Assembly: GCA_018266775.1 (NCBI GenBank)
Contig: JAFDZS010000013.1
Coordinates: 124,732 to 188,731, forward strand
Length of the DNA: 64,000 bases
Origin: Bacteroidota bacterium
GTDB lineage: Bacteria; Bacteroidota; Bacteroidia; Chitinophagales; Chitinophagaceae
Direction of reading: 5' to 3'
Part shown: piece after piece, positions 48,001 to 55,164 of the stretch
Layout of the letters: each line of letters opens with the position of its first letter
How positions within the stretch are numbered: position 1 is the first letter of the stretch
The notes under the pieces: model-generated
What the model was told of the DNA's origin: nothing
Databases searched by the model: none
The model's input: only the letters and a program-made list of their open reading frames with translations
Made by a program: the position numbers and the translations under genes

Positions 48001-48286
48001 GGATATGGAATATGTACACATGAAAGATATGCGTGCCGCCTGTATGGAACCGGTAAATGTATTAAGCGAATACAAATGGCAGGATGGATTGGGCTATTAT
48101 GAAAGCACCAAAGATGCCGGCACCCATTTCTTTTTTAACTGGCTGAACCGCGGTACTTATGTTTTTGAATACACTTTATTTGTAACACATGCAGGCAACT
48201 TCAGCAATGGCATCACCACTATTGAAAGCATGTATGCACCGGAGTTTAATGCACATAGCGAAGGGATAAGGGTGAGTGTGGAATAA
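42032..48286 (+). CDS. Alpha-2-macroglobulin family protein, second copy
   Basis: 2084 residues. It has a cleavable signal peptide (MFLKQLLLVLCTALTLTVMSQ) rather than a lipobox. A helical N-terminal region of about 350 residues leads into MG beta-sandwich domains with FIVTDRSLYRPGQTVYFKG. The ALTQWKLMTFAHTK segment belongs to the A2M middle domain. The thioester motif ECAEQ (C1521, Q1524) is intact, followed by the toroid domain (QSSNGGFTWFKGGPDDRYITQYIV). Compared with the first A2M it lacks a lipid anchor, so it may be periplasmic or secreted. Two short stretches (at 46481 and 47581) look like intergenic repeats read in frame. No pbpC lies next to this copy. Confidence 0.92.
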   Translation: MFLKQLLLVLCTALTLTVMSQTKKDYAENWKKVEALEKKGLPKSALKEVTNIYSLAVKDNNDAQQIRSAIFQIYYRAKIEEDADRYNVFFADTLITKAKAPAKNILISMQAEMYWRYLQDHRWQIYGRTILKNEVSKDLSTWSIDQLIQTISKLYQASLQNETILKSTKLETFDAVIVKGINTRQLRPTLYDFLAQRALDFFTTDENNITQPAYQFTINQAEASAPAAQFVKAAFTTADSSSLQHKALLLYQEILRFHLTDAQPDALVDADISRIKFVHEHSVLKDKDQQYEAVLQQLEKAYSNNPISGRATYLLAKFYNENGSDYDPFNKTTHQFEKRKAKEMCEVVIKKFPESEASYEAANLVNDIIKPTLSVEAEKVNTINDPFRMLVQYTNVPQVYVRIIKTNSDELEKINKKDYDELWKSYTAMKAIKSWNVTLPDQKDYQQHSAEIKADGLPGGLYLVLCSIDPNFALDKNIITAQKIYVSNISYISYNQNTFFVLDRNTGQPLNNAAVQLWENNYNYATSKYELAKKEKYTSNNNGSFTVPGQKSSRSFLLQIKYNADELFLNNDEVYVPYNSYNEQEYKPGTFIVTDRSLYRPGQTVYFKGIVVQRDKDASKSAVKAGFSTTIRLRDANDKKIADVNVTSNDYGSFHGSFVLPSNALNGYFSIIDTITNSSAYISVEEYKRPKFSTTIEKPKGTYRINDTITVTGTAKAYAGNTIDGAKVKYTVVRKVQYPVWWNWGFSRRNVYGRNNQQEITQGETTTDAKGEFHINFAALPDESVDKKAQPVFTYEVNADVTDLNGETRSGQTYVAVGYQSLQLSINLPEKMPADSLNNLHISSTNMNDIFESSRVKVAVTKLTSPTKIYRERYWDRPDVFTMTAAEYSNTFPYDIYSNEDETKSWPLAEQVLNTTDTTREDNLYSTGKTKFSAGWYKIEATTTDKDGETVKAEKYIQLTGSTPSVSEAVNINIPEAVSAPGQTVPYSITTGFDTTWLIHVISRMDENNSTTVVPVTQHQYSNSLLITEQDRGGISLNYAFVQHNRVYSGSEQVSVPWNNKDLNITYGTFRDKLLPGSKEKITMTVSGNKGEKVMAEAVAAMYDASLDQFKPHIWPGLDYLWPSLNNYTNWEKESNFKSVEAEQYDQTGNDHPKEYPKLYDNLALYDPIREGYYGLQHDLNPDIRYNSGTGSKRVSNLVLAQQLFAVNKKPNYGRLSVTAILTNQKSSRIGNLEERAGKSGSYDYLSYDVGATALRYDANGTVTSAVPFLSIGDSSNPAQGNQSASPRKNFNETAFFFPDLKTDADGNISFEYTVPEALTQWKLMTFAHTKALASGYTEKKIVTQKPLMVQPNAPRFLREGDRMEFSAKIVNLSDSEITGIAQLELIDAATNTPVDGWFKNVFPNQYFTVAAGQSAAVKFPMEVPFNFNSSMSYRIVAKAGNFSDGEEMAIPVLTNRTLVTESLPLHLKAGESKKTFQFSKLLKSPPSEGFGEALTVEYTSNPIWTAIQSLPYLMEFPHECAEQTFNRYYANALAAYISNSNPKIKTVFEKWKSTDTSALQSNLEKNPELKAVLLEETPWVLDAQNETQQRKNIALLFDLVRMSNEQQKALNTVADMQSSNGGFTWFKGGPDDRYITQYIVTSIGHLKKLGVINLNNNNDLKRIANNALPYLDKKIKEEYDNLEKNKVKLANNNLSYNAIQYLYMRSFFKEYKTDKAAQPAVDYFTRQAKQYWLKQSKYMQAMIALALFRNGDAVTPKAILASLKENAINNNELGMYWPQAPAGKGWNEGGYFWYQAPVESQALMIEAFTDIDKNTSTISDLKTWLLKQKQTQSWKTTKATAEACYALLISPLTPKGGIGSADLSATNPIEIQLGNTIIKTNDASAEAGTGYIKKRIEGKDITPEMGNITVTNTLNKNNPAAAGSYGAVYWQYFEDLDKITPAATPLQLKKQLFVERNTDKGPVLEAIADEGALKVGDKVKVRIELKVDRDMEYVHMKDMRAACMEPVNVLSEYKWQDGLGYYESTKDAGTHFFFNWLNRGTYVFEYTLFVTHAGNFSNGITTIESMYAPEFNAHSEGIRVSVE
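46481..46514. repeat. Intergenic-type GC repeat read in frame inside the A2M gene (1)
   Basis: CCCCTCC-TTC-GGAGGGG followed by TTTGGGGAGGC forms a hairpin and encodes SPPSEGFGEA. It sits between KLLK and the conserved LTVEYTSNP. Confidence 0.75.
47581..47610. repeat. Intergenic-type GC repeat read in frame inside the A2M gene (2)
   Basis: A stretch with CCCCCTAACCCCC-AAA-GGGGG encodes ISPLTPKGGI. It lies in a loop after the conserved ATAEACYALL. Confidence 0.75.
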
Positions 48287-48324
48287 GGTTTATAAAAAAA
48301 TTTCCCGTTCTTCAAATGAATAAT

Positions 48325-48393
48325 CTGTCAGCCTGAGTTTATCGAAGGCGATTGTTTTAGTTAATACCGGTTTCGACAAGCTCAACCTGACAG
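48325..48393. repeat. Inverted intergenic repeat (CTGTCAG...TCGA type)
   Basis: A 25-nt arm at 48325-48349 (CTGTCAGCCTGAGTTTATCG...) is inverted with mismatches at 48369-48393 (...TTCGACAAGCTCAACCTGACAG region). It lies between the A2M stop and the next terminator. Confidence 0.65.
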
Positions 48394-48408
48394 TATTATA
48401 ACTTGAAA

Positions 48409-48451
48409 ATAAAAGGCGTCTTACAGTTGATAACCGTTGGACGCCTTTTAT
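48409..48451 (+). terminator. Terminator before the 132-aa membrane gene
   Basis: 12-bp stem ATAAAAGGCGTC/GACGCCTTTTAT (48409-48420 with 48440-48451), followed by AG and TTTATTT. Confidence 0.75.
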
Positions 48452-48497
48452 AGTTTATTTCCGGCAATTCCTTAATTTGGCGGTTCAAAAAATTATT

Positions 48498-48896
48498 ATG
48501 GCAGAAGAGCAACACTATTCCATTCCGCTAAAGTTTCGTAAACTGGAGAACCTGCACATTGTTTTCTGGTTGTTTAAAGACATCAGCTGGTGCATGGTGT
48601 GGCGTCCATTGGGCATCATCATGATCATTCCAACTTTAGTAGTGGCCGTGTGGATCGCTTTTAAGAATAAAGATTTTGTAAGCGAAGTATGCCACAATTT
48701 TGCCATCGTATTCTGGATCAGCGCCAACAGCTTCTGGATGATCAGTGAGTTTTTTAAGTTCGATGAAAAAATATTATTGTTTGGTTTAACCGGTAAACAA
48801 ACGGCGATGATTCCCTTTTGTATCGGGTTACTTTTTCTGATGTATTTTTATTTGATCTGGAGGCCGAGACATAAGAATGTTGCAGAAACCATGTAA
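48498..48896 (+). CDS. Hypothetical small membrane protein
   Basis: 132 residues from ATG 48498. Three or four helices are predicted: about 24-50 (WCMVWRPLGIIMIIPTLVVAVWIAF), 62-80 and 95-120. The C-terminal RPRHKNVAETM is polar. Family not recognised. A TAATTTGG stretch about 22 nt upstream could belong to its promoter. Confidence 0.65.
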   Translation: MAEEQHYSIPLKFRKLENLHIVFWLFKDISWCMVWRPLGIIMIIPTLVVAVWIAFKNKDFVSEVCHNFAIVFWISANSFWMISEFFKFDEKILLFGLTGKQTAMIPFCIGLLFLMYFYLIWRPRHKNVAETM

Positions 48897-48930
48897 AATA
48901 TATTTGGCTTCAGGATAAAACTTCAAGGCA

Positions 48931-49437
48931 CTATTGTCCATATCCTTCATTTAAACATTTTACGTTCTTCACACCAATCGCTTCTATTTTCAAGCGGTCA
49001 CGTTCACACAACCAGGCTTTTTGCACAGTGGTGGCATACTGCCCGTTGCCGGGCTTTACCAACGTAATTAAAATTTCTTCTTCTGTAGCTCCTTCTGTAC
49101 AACCCACAATTTTTACCTGCCAGCCGGGCAATACTTTTGGAAAATAAATTACATCCAGCACTTTAAATATTTTCTTCGCAGTATCTGTACAAACATTATA
49201 CACCACCACTGCAGATTTGCCATTGCTGTACACATCTAAATATTGTGATTCTTCGCCACCTGCTTCAGTAATCAATTCTCCTTCGGTATGGATATAACCG
49301 GTAAGGCCGGGAATCTTTCTGTCGTTACCAAAAGTTTTATTCAGCAACTTTTTTTGAATGCCTGCATAACTGCCCTGCGCCACCACCGCAAGCTGCAGTA
49401 ATACCAGGGCAATGCAGGCGAATACTATTTTTTTCAT
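48931..49437 (-). CDS. Exported hypothetical protein, last gene of the OmpA operon
   Basis: 168 residues. The signal peptide is 1-20 (LVLLQLAVVAQ), followed by a soluble domain with four cysteines that could form disulfides (NVCTD, IVGCTEG, WLCERD, VKCLNEG). Family not recognised. It is the fourth gene downstream of the operator-promoter at 53810-53856, 28 nt after the ricin/papain-like gene, and is therefore a likely member of the same regulon. Confidence 0.65.
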   Translation of the reverse strand: MKKIVFACIALVLLQLAVVAQGSYAGIQKKLLNKTFGNDRKIPGLTGYIHTEGELITEAGGEESQYLDVYSNGKSAVVVYNVCTDTAKKIFKVLDVIYFPKVLPGWQVKIVGCTEGATEEEILITLVKPGNGQYATTVQKAWLCERDRLKIEAIGVKNVKCLNEGYGQ

Positions 49438-49465
49438 TTTAGAAATAAATTAATGCAGGTGTTGT

Positions 49466-51100
49466 TTAATGAACGGGTATTACCAATACTTTTTGATCGC
49501 CGGTAAAACGGAACAACGGTTTGGGATCGCTGGAACGGGTATTCACATTCACCAGTTCAAAATTACCGCCGTTGGATAACACAAACCAATCCAGGTTCCA
49601 GTTATCGCCTCCAATGCCACCGCCAAATGTTGTGGTAAGGGTAATATTTTTGATCATAGCTTTTGATATGGCCCTGTTTAGTGTAAGCGGCACTGTTTCA
49701 TCATTATTGTCCACCCATCTTGCCAAACCATTTACATTTTGAAAGGTTTGTGAAGTACCGTCAGTATAATTTATAGTGAGGTGTACATTATCACTGCCGC
49801 CACGTAAATCATCGCCACCGGTCATAAAGGTGGCATACACATGCCTGATGCTGCCATCTGGTTCATTAGCAGCCAATGCTGTTATATCCGGCGGCGCTTT
49901 GGGGGAATATTTTCTATCTACAAAATACGTACGCCACGTTTGGCTGGCTTCAACAGTGAAAAAACATTTGCGGGATACATCAGGCACCAGTGTTTGCACC
50001 ATACCGGGATAATTGGGATTGTAAATTAAAATTTTTATATCCTGGCGGTGTGCACCTTTATCGCCTTTATACCTGCCACCAAAATAAGCAACAGCCAATA
50101 CCTGGTGATCACCACTTTTTTCTCCTGCAAAGTTTGTGGTGCCGCCTTCATACAAACCCAATGGTGCAGGATTACCGGCATCGATCAGTTGCTTCAGTTC
50201 CTGCCAGCGGCCGCCGTTATTTCCTTCCAGCCCCCATTCAAAAAATTCTGAATCACGCCAGCCAAATGGGTTCATGCGCAGTTCTGTCCATTTATCCAGT
50301 TGATTTTCCATTGCGGCATTATGCTGCCGTTCATAAATGAAAGATTGCAATGGCGTGCGGTTAGCAGGTTTATACGTTTGCGGTGGAATTCTTTTTCCTG
50401 CCCTGAAATAATCCATTGCACTGTACACCATGCCACCGCATAAACCGCCGTAACGGAAGCTGGCATCCACACCATAAAATGTATTGGCAAATTGAAAGCC
50501 ATTGATTACAGGATCAAACCGTGTTGCTTTTCTTCCATCATTATTCCATTTGATCAATTGCCATTTTTGATTATCCTGGTCGGTTACCGTGTTTTGAAAA
50601 GATACGGTATAGCCATCGCGGTATTTATGATCAGTAACAATTACATATTTGTTCAGTTTGTTCATGATGGTATAAAAACCTTCAGGCAATTCCACCAGTT
50701 TCCACAGCTGGTTATCATCGTTGGTTTCTGCATCTAAACTGGGTAACAAAATTTTCTTTTGGGTAAGAAAAAAACCGGATGCGGATTGAATCTTAAAAAA
50801 GCCACCGTCTTTAGGAATAAATTTCCAGGTTTGTGCGGCATCATTAAAATTGTAATTGGTTAAGTACACATCTGAACCCACACCCGGTGCACCGGTTGCA
50901 GTATTCACTGATAAATACTGGTAAGATTTATTGGTACGGATTATAAACGAGCCCTGGCTTAAATACAATTCATCTACTGTAAGGATACGTGTGGCAATGT
51001 TTAACGGCTTAATATTATTGGCCGGTGTGATTTGTGCAAAGCCTGCATATAAACAACACAACAGGATAAACAAAAAGCCATATTTTTTTAAAGACATCAT
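49466..51100 (-). CDS. Exported ricin-lectin / papain-like protein
   Basis: 544 residues. The signal peptide is about 1-23. A ricin-type beta-trefoil (about 45-187) has repeated QxW motifs (AQTWKF, NQLWKL, NQKWQL). A papain-like domain (about 200-375) has C221 in YGGLCGGMVYSAMDYF, H332 in GDHQVLAVAY and N361 in IYNPNYPG, a plausible Cys-His-Asn triad. The C-terminal region (375-544) is a beta-sandwich-like DNVHLTINYTDGTSQTF / NWNLDWFVLSNGG. Domain calls are by motif only. It could bind glycans and cleave peptides outside the cell. Third gene of the OmpA operon (55 nt after the previous gene). Confidence 0.7.
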   Translation of the reverse strand: MMSLKKYGFLFILLCCLYAGFAQITPANNIKPLNIATRILTVDELYLSQGSFIIRTNKSYQYLSVNTATGAPGVGSDVYLTNYNFNDAAQTWKFIPKDGGFFKIQSASGFFLTQKKILLPSLDAETNDDNQLWKLVELPEGFYTIMNKLNKYVIVTDHKYRDGYTVSFQNTVTDQDNQKWQLIKWNNDGRKATRFDPVINGFQFANTFYGVDASFRYGGLCGGMVYSAMDYFRAGKRIPPQTYKPANRTPLQSFIYERQHNAAMENQLDKWTELRMNPFGWRDSEFFEWGLEGNNGGRWQELKQLIDAGNPAPLGLYEGGTTNFAGEKSGDHQVLAVAYFGGRYKGDKGAHRQDIKILIYNPNYPGMVQTLVPDVSRKCFFTVEASQTWRTYFVDRKYSPKAPPDITALAANEPDGSIRHVYATFMTGGDDLRGGSDNVHLTINYTDGTSQTFQNVNGLARWVDNNDETVPLTLNRAISKAMIKNITLTTTFGGGIGGDNWNLDWFVLSNGGNFELVNVNTRSSDPKPLFRFTGDQKVLVIPVH

Positions 51101-51155
51101 ACCATTTGTTTTAGTGGTTACTAAATGTTGTTGGGATGCCGGTTGGGTAATAGTA

Positions 51156-52430
51156 TTAATCGCAGCCGCCTGACTGCCGCATTACGGTCATGTAGATTCT
51201 CGATTTTTCTGCATTCGCCTGTGCAGGATTGGCAGCATATCTTGTTTCTGCTGCCTGCATTTGTGTTTCAGCAGTTTGTAAAGCGCTGAGTTGCTGGTTA
51301 AGGCAGCTTATCCGTTGGTTAGCGCTTAAAGTGTGCGATGGATTTTTTGACTTATCATCTTCCGCAGTACAAATACTGGTTTTAATGCTCAGTATTGAAC
51401 CACGCACTGCCACCAACGGATCCATCATATCAATGATTCCCTTTTGCGCCGTTCTGTCCTGCAACAAATTTCCCTGCTGCGCCCTGCGCAGGTTTTCTTC
51501 GTTTACCTGTAACTGTTGCCTCCTGTATGCAATTTCTGCCATCCGTTCCGGTACACAGCAACTGGCACGCTGGGCAGCTGCTTCAGCTTCATCAATACGT
51601 GTGCTTTCTGCCTGCAGATCTGCAGTGCGTTTGGCATAAAAATCAGCTTCCTGCATTTTAAACCCGGAGGGATCAAAGCAGATGTGCGCTTTTTCGATAT
51701 GCTTTACCACAGTGTACGTTGCGCCTGCCGTTCTTTCCATAACGATATACGGCCCTGCATCGGTTTGCACTACACCCACACCAAATGCACCCAGAAATTT
51801 TTGTGCCTGAATCGTTGCAGGATAACGGCTGCCAAATAAATACCAGGCGGTCGGCTCATCAGAACGTTTGTAGGCCAATGCTTCTGAATTGCCATCGCAA
51901 TACGTTCGCCTGTCACTCTTTCGGGTTAATGGCGCAGTAGTGAGCAGGTTGTTCATCTGGTATTCATGTGTATCGGTATTGGAAGTGGTTACATAATGTG
52001 CAATGACATCATGATTGGATTTTTGATTGAAGTATGTAAACACATTACCCAGTTTAAAACTGATGATGGTAAAACGGAAATGTTCAATTTCCGGAAACAG
52101 CATATTGATTGCACCGCCACGTGATGGCGTGGTGTATCCAATATAACCGTCAGTGGTATTGATGAAAAGGCAGGTTTCCAAACTGTACCGGCCACCGTAA
52201 TGCAGTTCAATTTCCATCAGTGCATCAAAACAAAACTGCTGGCGGTTGGGTACAATGCGGATGTCATCATTACTGGTTCTTCTCAACACCGGCGCACGCA
52301 TCAGTTCTGTGGATGCATTCGTAAAACCGAGCATGGTGGTATCACGGTGAGTGGTATCCCGTGGGGGTTGTGCTTTTAGTATGATCACAAAAAGCAAACA
52401 GGCCAATATCGTTATTACTTTCTTTTTCAT
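51156..52430 (-). CDS. Exported hypothetical protein with C-terminal coiled coil
   Basis: 424 residues. The signal peptide is 1-20 (FVIILKAQ). Residues about 60-260 form a beta-rich region of unknown fold. The segment 265-424 is rich in Ala, Gln, Glu and Arg and is strongly helical, likely coiled coil (DLQAESTRIDEAEAAAQRA, QLSALQTAETQMQAAETRY). Family not recognised. It starts 13 nt after the OmpA-family gene, so it is in the same operon. Confidence 0.65.
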   Translation of the reverse strand: MKKKVITILACLLFVIILKAQPPRDTTHRDTTMLGFTNASTELMRAPVLRRTSNDDIRIVPNRQQFCFDALMEIELHYGGRYSLETCLFINTTDGYIGYTTPSRGGAINMLFPEIEHFRFTIISFKLGNVFTYFNQKSNHDVIAHYVTTSNTDTHEYQMNNLLTTAPLTRKSDRRTYCDGNSEALAYKRSDEPTAWYLFGSRYPATIQAQKFLGAFGVGVVQTDAGPYIVMERTAGATYTVVKHIEKAHICFDPSGFKMQEADFYAKRTADLQAESTRIDEAEAAAQRASCCVPERMAEIAYRRQQLQVNEENLRRAQQGNLLQDRTAQKGIIDMMDPLVAVRGSILSIKTSICTAEDDKSKNPSHTLSANQRISCLNQQLSALQTAETQMQAAETRYAANPAQANAEKSRIYMTVMRQSGGCD

Positions 52431-52443
52431 TGTGGGAGAATAT

Positions 52444-53793
52444 TTACAATTTTACAAATTCCACTCTGCGGTTCTTCGCTTTTCCTTCAGCGGATTTATT
52501 ATCAGCTACAGGCACAGTGGCGCCTTTTCCATCTGTTTGTATACGGCTGTCTGCAATACCGTAATTATCGAGTAAATATTTTTTTACCGCAGCGGCTCTT
52601 CTTTTAGATAAATCAAGATTGCTGGCTGCACTGCCATCACTGTCTGTATGGCCGGTGATGCGGATGTTCAATGATGGATTATTTTTTAATGCATCACCAA
52701 ACTGGTTGATGATGGAATAGGATGACGTTTTAATCACATCACTGTTGACATCAAACAAAATATCATTGGTTACGGCCTTGCCATCTTCCATCAACTGTTT
52801 GATCAACAGGCTGCGTGCATCCACATCTGCACTGGCAATACGCACATTGCCCACCAGCATGCCCAGTTCTGATGCGGGCACCACATAATTATTATTCAGG
52901 AAAAAGTTGTTGCGCATAGCTGCTGTAATCGCCCTTGGCAGGTCAATCAGTTTCTGCTCATCAAAATAAATGCGGATGCGTGTTTTATTCAATGCAATGG
53001 AAACATGCAATACTTTATTGGCATAGTTGGTAATAGGGAAATCACTTTTATTGCCCACCACATCATTCTTTAATCCATATTCAACTGTCTTGCCATCTGT
53101 TTCAGTATACCGGCTGATGTTCATGAAGAAACGGTCTTTATAAAACATATCTTCTTTCAGAATGTCTTTCACATTGGTAATTCCAAACTGTATGTAAGGT
53201 GTGGTATGCTGACCATCTGCCTGCAGCAATAAATCAAATTGTATGGTGCAGTTTTCCGGCAGTGCTTTATCCATTACCGGGTTAATGATGGAATTGTGCA
53301 CCACTTCCAGCCAGCGGCCGCTTTGTCCGTCTACCGTTACCACTTTACCGCTGCCGTTGGTATTCCATTGTGCAGGAAAATCTCCAATAGCATCTTTACT
53401 GAAATCATCCTGGAAGATGACATTTGTTCCCGGCATAAAATCGGAGAAATATTGCGTTTGAATATAACCGTTATTACCTGTACCGGCGGCGGCATTTGTA
53501 TCATTGTTTATTGTTGTGCTGCCAGTTGTTCCGGTATTGCCGTTTGCAGGTGTGCTGCCGGTATTATTCTCTGCCGTGGTTCCTTTTGCCGTTTTATCTT
53601 TCTTTTTAAAAATTTTTTTAACGGCTTTGTCTGTTTTGCTGAAAACACTGTCAACAGAATTATCCACTTTTTGATCTACTTTATTGTTGGCATTGTTTAC
53701 AGCCCTGTCTTTAACCCGCTTACCCAATGTTTGGGCAGCAAGCAGTTGTACTAAACATATACAGGTTACGAATAGGAGAATCCGGGATTTCAT
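52444..53793 (-). CDS. OmpA-family outer-membrane protein
   Basis: 449 residues. The signal peptide is 1-20 (LVQLLAAQ). A Lys/Asn/Thr-rich low-complexity stretch lies at about 25-115. A jelly-roll-like beta domain follows (about 130-320, IFQDDFSKDAIGDFPAQW, ENCTIQFDLLLQADG). The C-terminal OmpA peptidoglycan-binding domain is at about 340-449, with ILFDVNSDVIKTSS, ITGHTDSDGSAASNLDLSKRRAAAVKKYL and KGKNRRVEF-like AKNRRVEFV. First gene of a four-gene operon, with an operator-promoter 48 nt upstream. Confidence 0.88.
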   Translation of the reverse strand: MKSRILLFVTCICLVQLLAAQTLGKRVKDRAVNNANNKVDQKVDNSVDSVFSKTDKAVKKIFKKKDKTAKGTTAENNTGSTPANGNTGTTGSTTINNDTNAAAGTGNNGYIQTQYFSDFMPGTNVIFQDDFSKDAIGDFPAQWNTNGSGKVVTVDGQSGRWLEVVHNSIINPVMDKALPENCTIQFDLLLQADGQHTTPYIQFGITNVKDILKEDMFYKDRFFMNISRYTETDGKTVEYGLKNDVVGNKSDFPITNYANKVLHVSIALNKTRIRIYFDEQKLIDLPRAITAAMRNNFFLNNNYVVPASELGMLVGNVRIASADVDARSLLIKQLMEDGKAVTNDILFDVNSDVIKTSSYSIINQFGDALKNNPSLNIRITGHTDSDGSAASNLDLSKRRAAAVKKYLLDNYGIADSRIQTDGKGATVPVADNKSAEGKAKNRRVEFVKL

Positions 53794-53809
53794 ATTATGT
53801 ATTTTGAGT

Positions 53810-53856
53810 TAAAAGTATTCAACAGGCATGCATAATTCAACTACATCATCATGTAG
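53810..53856 (-). promoter_or_regulatory. Operator-promoter of the OmpA operon
   Basis: The palindrome CTACATGATGATGTAG (53841-53856) directly abuts the -33 TTG (53838-53840). A 20-nt spacer leads to the -7 box TACTTTTA (53810-53817). One of three identical operators in this locus. Confidence 0.8.
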
Positions 53857-53859
53857 TGA

Positions 53860-54375
53860 TTACTGTACATTAATGTCGAACTGGGGTGAATTATTATTGG
53901 TTTCATCAGATTCTTCAATGCGGTTGGTGCAGTCTATACGCACCACACATTGATGGTGGCCTTTGCCCAAAGCAGTTACATCTTTAAGAAACCACCATTC
54001 TTCTGTGCGGCTTTGCCCTGCGGCAAGCGGGTGCAAACTGCAGGGAACACCAATGGGCATGTGATTGGTGCCACCACGATCGCCGTAGAAAGTTTGCAAA
54101 TCCAGGCTGAAATTTTTATCCGCATTACCTTTACCCGCATTTTTGTAGGTGATAGATAATTTAATGCGTACCATGTGCTGATCCGTCAATTCATCCACAG
54201 CAATTACGTTGGCGCTCACAAACTGCAGATCCGGCTTGGGCAATACAATTTTTGGTGTGGGCAGATTGCCGCCTTTAGAAGGCAATGGCAAATTTTTCGG
54301 TACTGATGGTGTTTGTGCTGTTACAGCTATGCTGCTGCAAATGCAGCTTAATATAAACAGTGCAATCTTTTTCAT
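53860..54375 (-). CDS. Exported CARDB-like protein, copy 2
   Basis: 171 residues from ATG 54375. The signal peptide ends near SIAVTAQ. The proline-rich linker TPSVPKNLPLPSKGGNLPTPK is identical to the one in the neighbouring paralogue. One CARDB-like beta-sandwich follows (PDLQFVSANVIAVDE ... RIEESDETNNNS). CARDB domains are cell-adhesion or protein-binding modules. An upstream frame extension to 54462 overlaps the previous gene and lacks a signal peptide, so it is not used. It follows copy 1 by 37 nt, presumably in one transcript. Confidence 0.75.
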   Translation of the reverse strand: MKKIALFILSCICSSIAVTAQTPSVPKNLPLPSKGGNLPTPKIVLPKPDLQFVSANVIAVDELTDQHMVRIKLSITYKNAGKGNADKNFSLDLQTFYGDRGGTNHMPIGVPCSLHPLAAGQSRTEEWWFLKDVTALGKGHHQCVVRIDCTNRIEESDETNNNSPQFDINVQ

Positions 54376-54412
54376 TGTAGTTAATTTATCAGTTAAAAGA
54401 GTGAATACAAGT

Positions 54413-54937
54413 TTAATGTGGTATGGTAATGGTAAATAAAGCCGACTTATTATTTGTTTCATTTGATTCCGCTATTTTGTTGTTGTAATCAATAATGAGC
54501 ATACATTGATTACCACCAGCAGGCATCCGTGTTTTATCTTTAATAAAAGCCCATTCTTCTGTTTTTACCTGGCCGGCAGCCAATGCAGCTCTGCCGTTAT
54601 TTAAAGCCAGTTGATAACTTTCAATACTTGTTGCACCACCAGTGAGTGCGGCACGAAAGCCCAGCAGTTCCAAATCAAATGTTCCTCCGGTACTTGTTCC
54701 GCCCGCATTTTTACAGGTAACCGAAAGTCTTATCCTGACTAAATTGGGGTCGGTCTGTGGTTCTACTGCAATAACCTGCACACTTACCACCTGCAAATCG
54801 GGTTTAGCTAATACTGGTTTTGGTGTGGGTAAATTGCCGCCTTTAGAAGGCAACGGTAAGTTTTTTGGAACTGATGGTGTTTGCGCAGCAACAGCAGTGC
54901 AAATACCTAACATCCATACGGTAAGCATTTGTTTCAT
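54413..54937 (-). CDS. Exported CARDB-like protein, copy 1
   Basis: 174 residues. The signal peptide is 1-18 (MLGICTAVAAQ), with the same TPSVPKNLPLPSKGGNLPTPK linker as copy 2 and a CARDB-like domain (PDLQVVSVQVIAVEPQ ... KIAESNETNNKSA). Copy 1 and copy 2 are a tandem duplication: they are nearly the same at DNA level in the linker but have diverged in the domain. It follows an operator-promoter 19-65 nt upstream (54956-55002). Confidence 0.75.
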   Translation of the reverse strand: MKQMLTVWMLGICTAVAAQTPSVPKNLPLPSKGGNLPTPKPVLAKPDLQVVSVQVIAVEPQTDPNLVRIRLSVTCKNAGGTSTGGTFDLELLGFRAALTGGATSIESYQLALNNGRAALAAGQVKTEEWAFIKDKTRMPAGGNQCMLIIDYNNKIAESNETNNKSALFTITIPH

Positions 54938-54955
54938 TGTTCAAACTTTACCCGT

Positions 54956-55002
54956 CAAATGTATTGCGTTGTGCAAAGCCGGTCAACTACATCATCATGT
55001 AG
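54956..55002 (-). promoter_or_regulatory. Operator-promoter of the CARDB pair
   Basis: Palindrome CTACATGATGATGTAG (54987-55002), -33 TTG (54984-54986), 20-nt spacer, and a perfect -7 box TACATTTG (54956-54963). The same arrangement as before the OmpA operon. Confidence 0.85.
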
Positions 55003-55008
55003 ACCAGT

Positions 55009-55122
55009 TGATTATTGATTACTAACTATTGATTATTGGGAGAGTTTTTATCTCAAGGCTTATATATTAGATTCAAAAGCATACCGGGCAAGAAATAATT
55101 AATAATTATTAATCAATAATCA
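55009..55122. repeat. AT-rich inverted repeat between regulator and CARDB genes
   Basis: TGATTATTGATT (55009-55020) is inverted as AATCAATAATCA (55111-55122) in a 227-bp AT-rich gap. No gene seen in this gap. Confidence 0.5.
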
Positions 55123-55164
55123 TGTATGTCTTTTAAAATAAATAGTATACAGCAGTAATACTGC

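Noticed and set aside
50338..50480. Possible frameshift in the ricin/papain-like gene suggested by an overlapping minus-strand frame
   Set aside because: The main frame is continuous through the whole gene with domain motifs on both sides.
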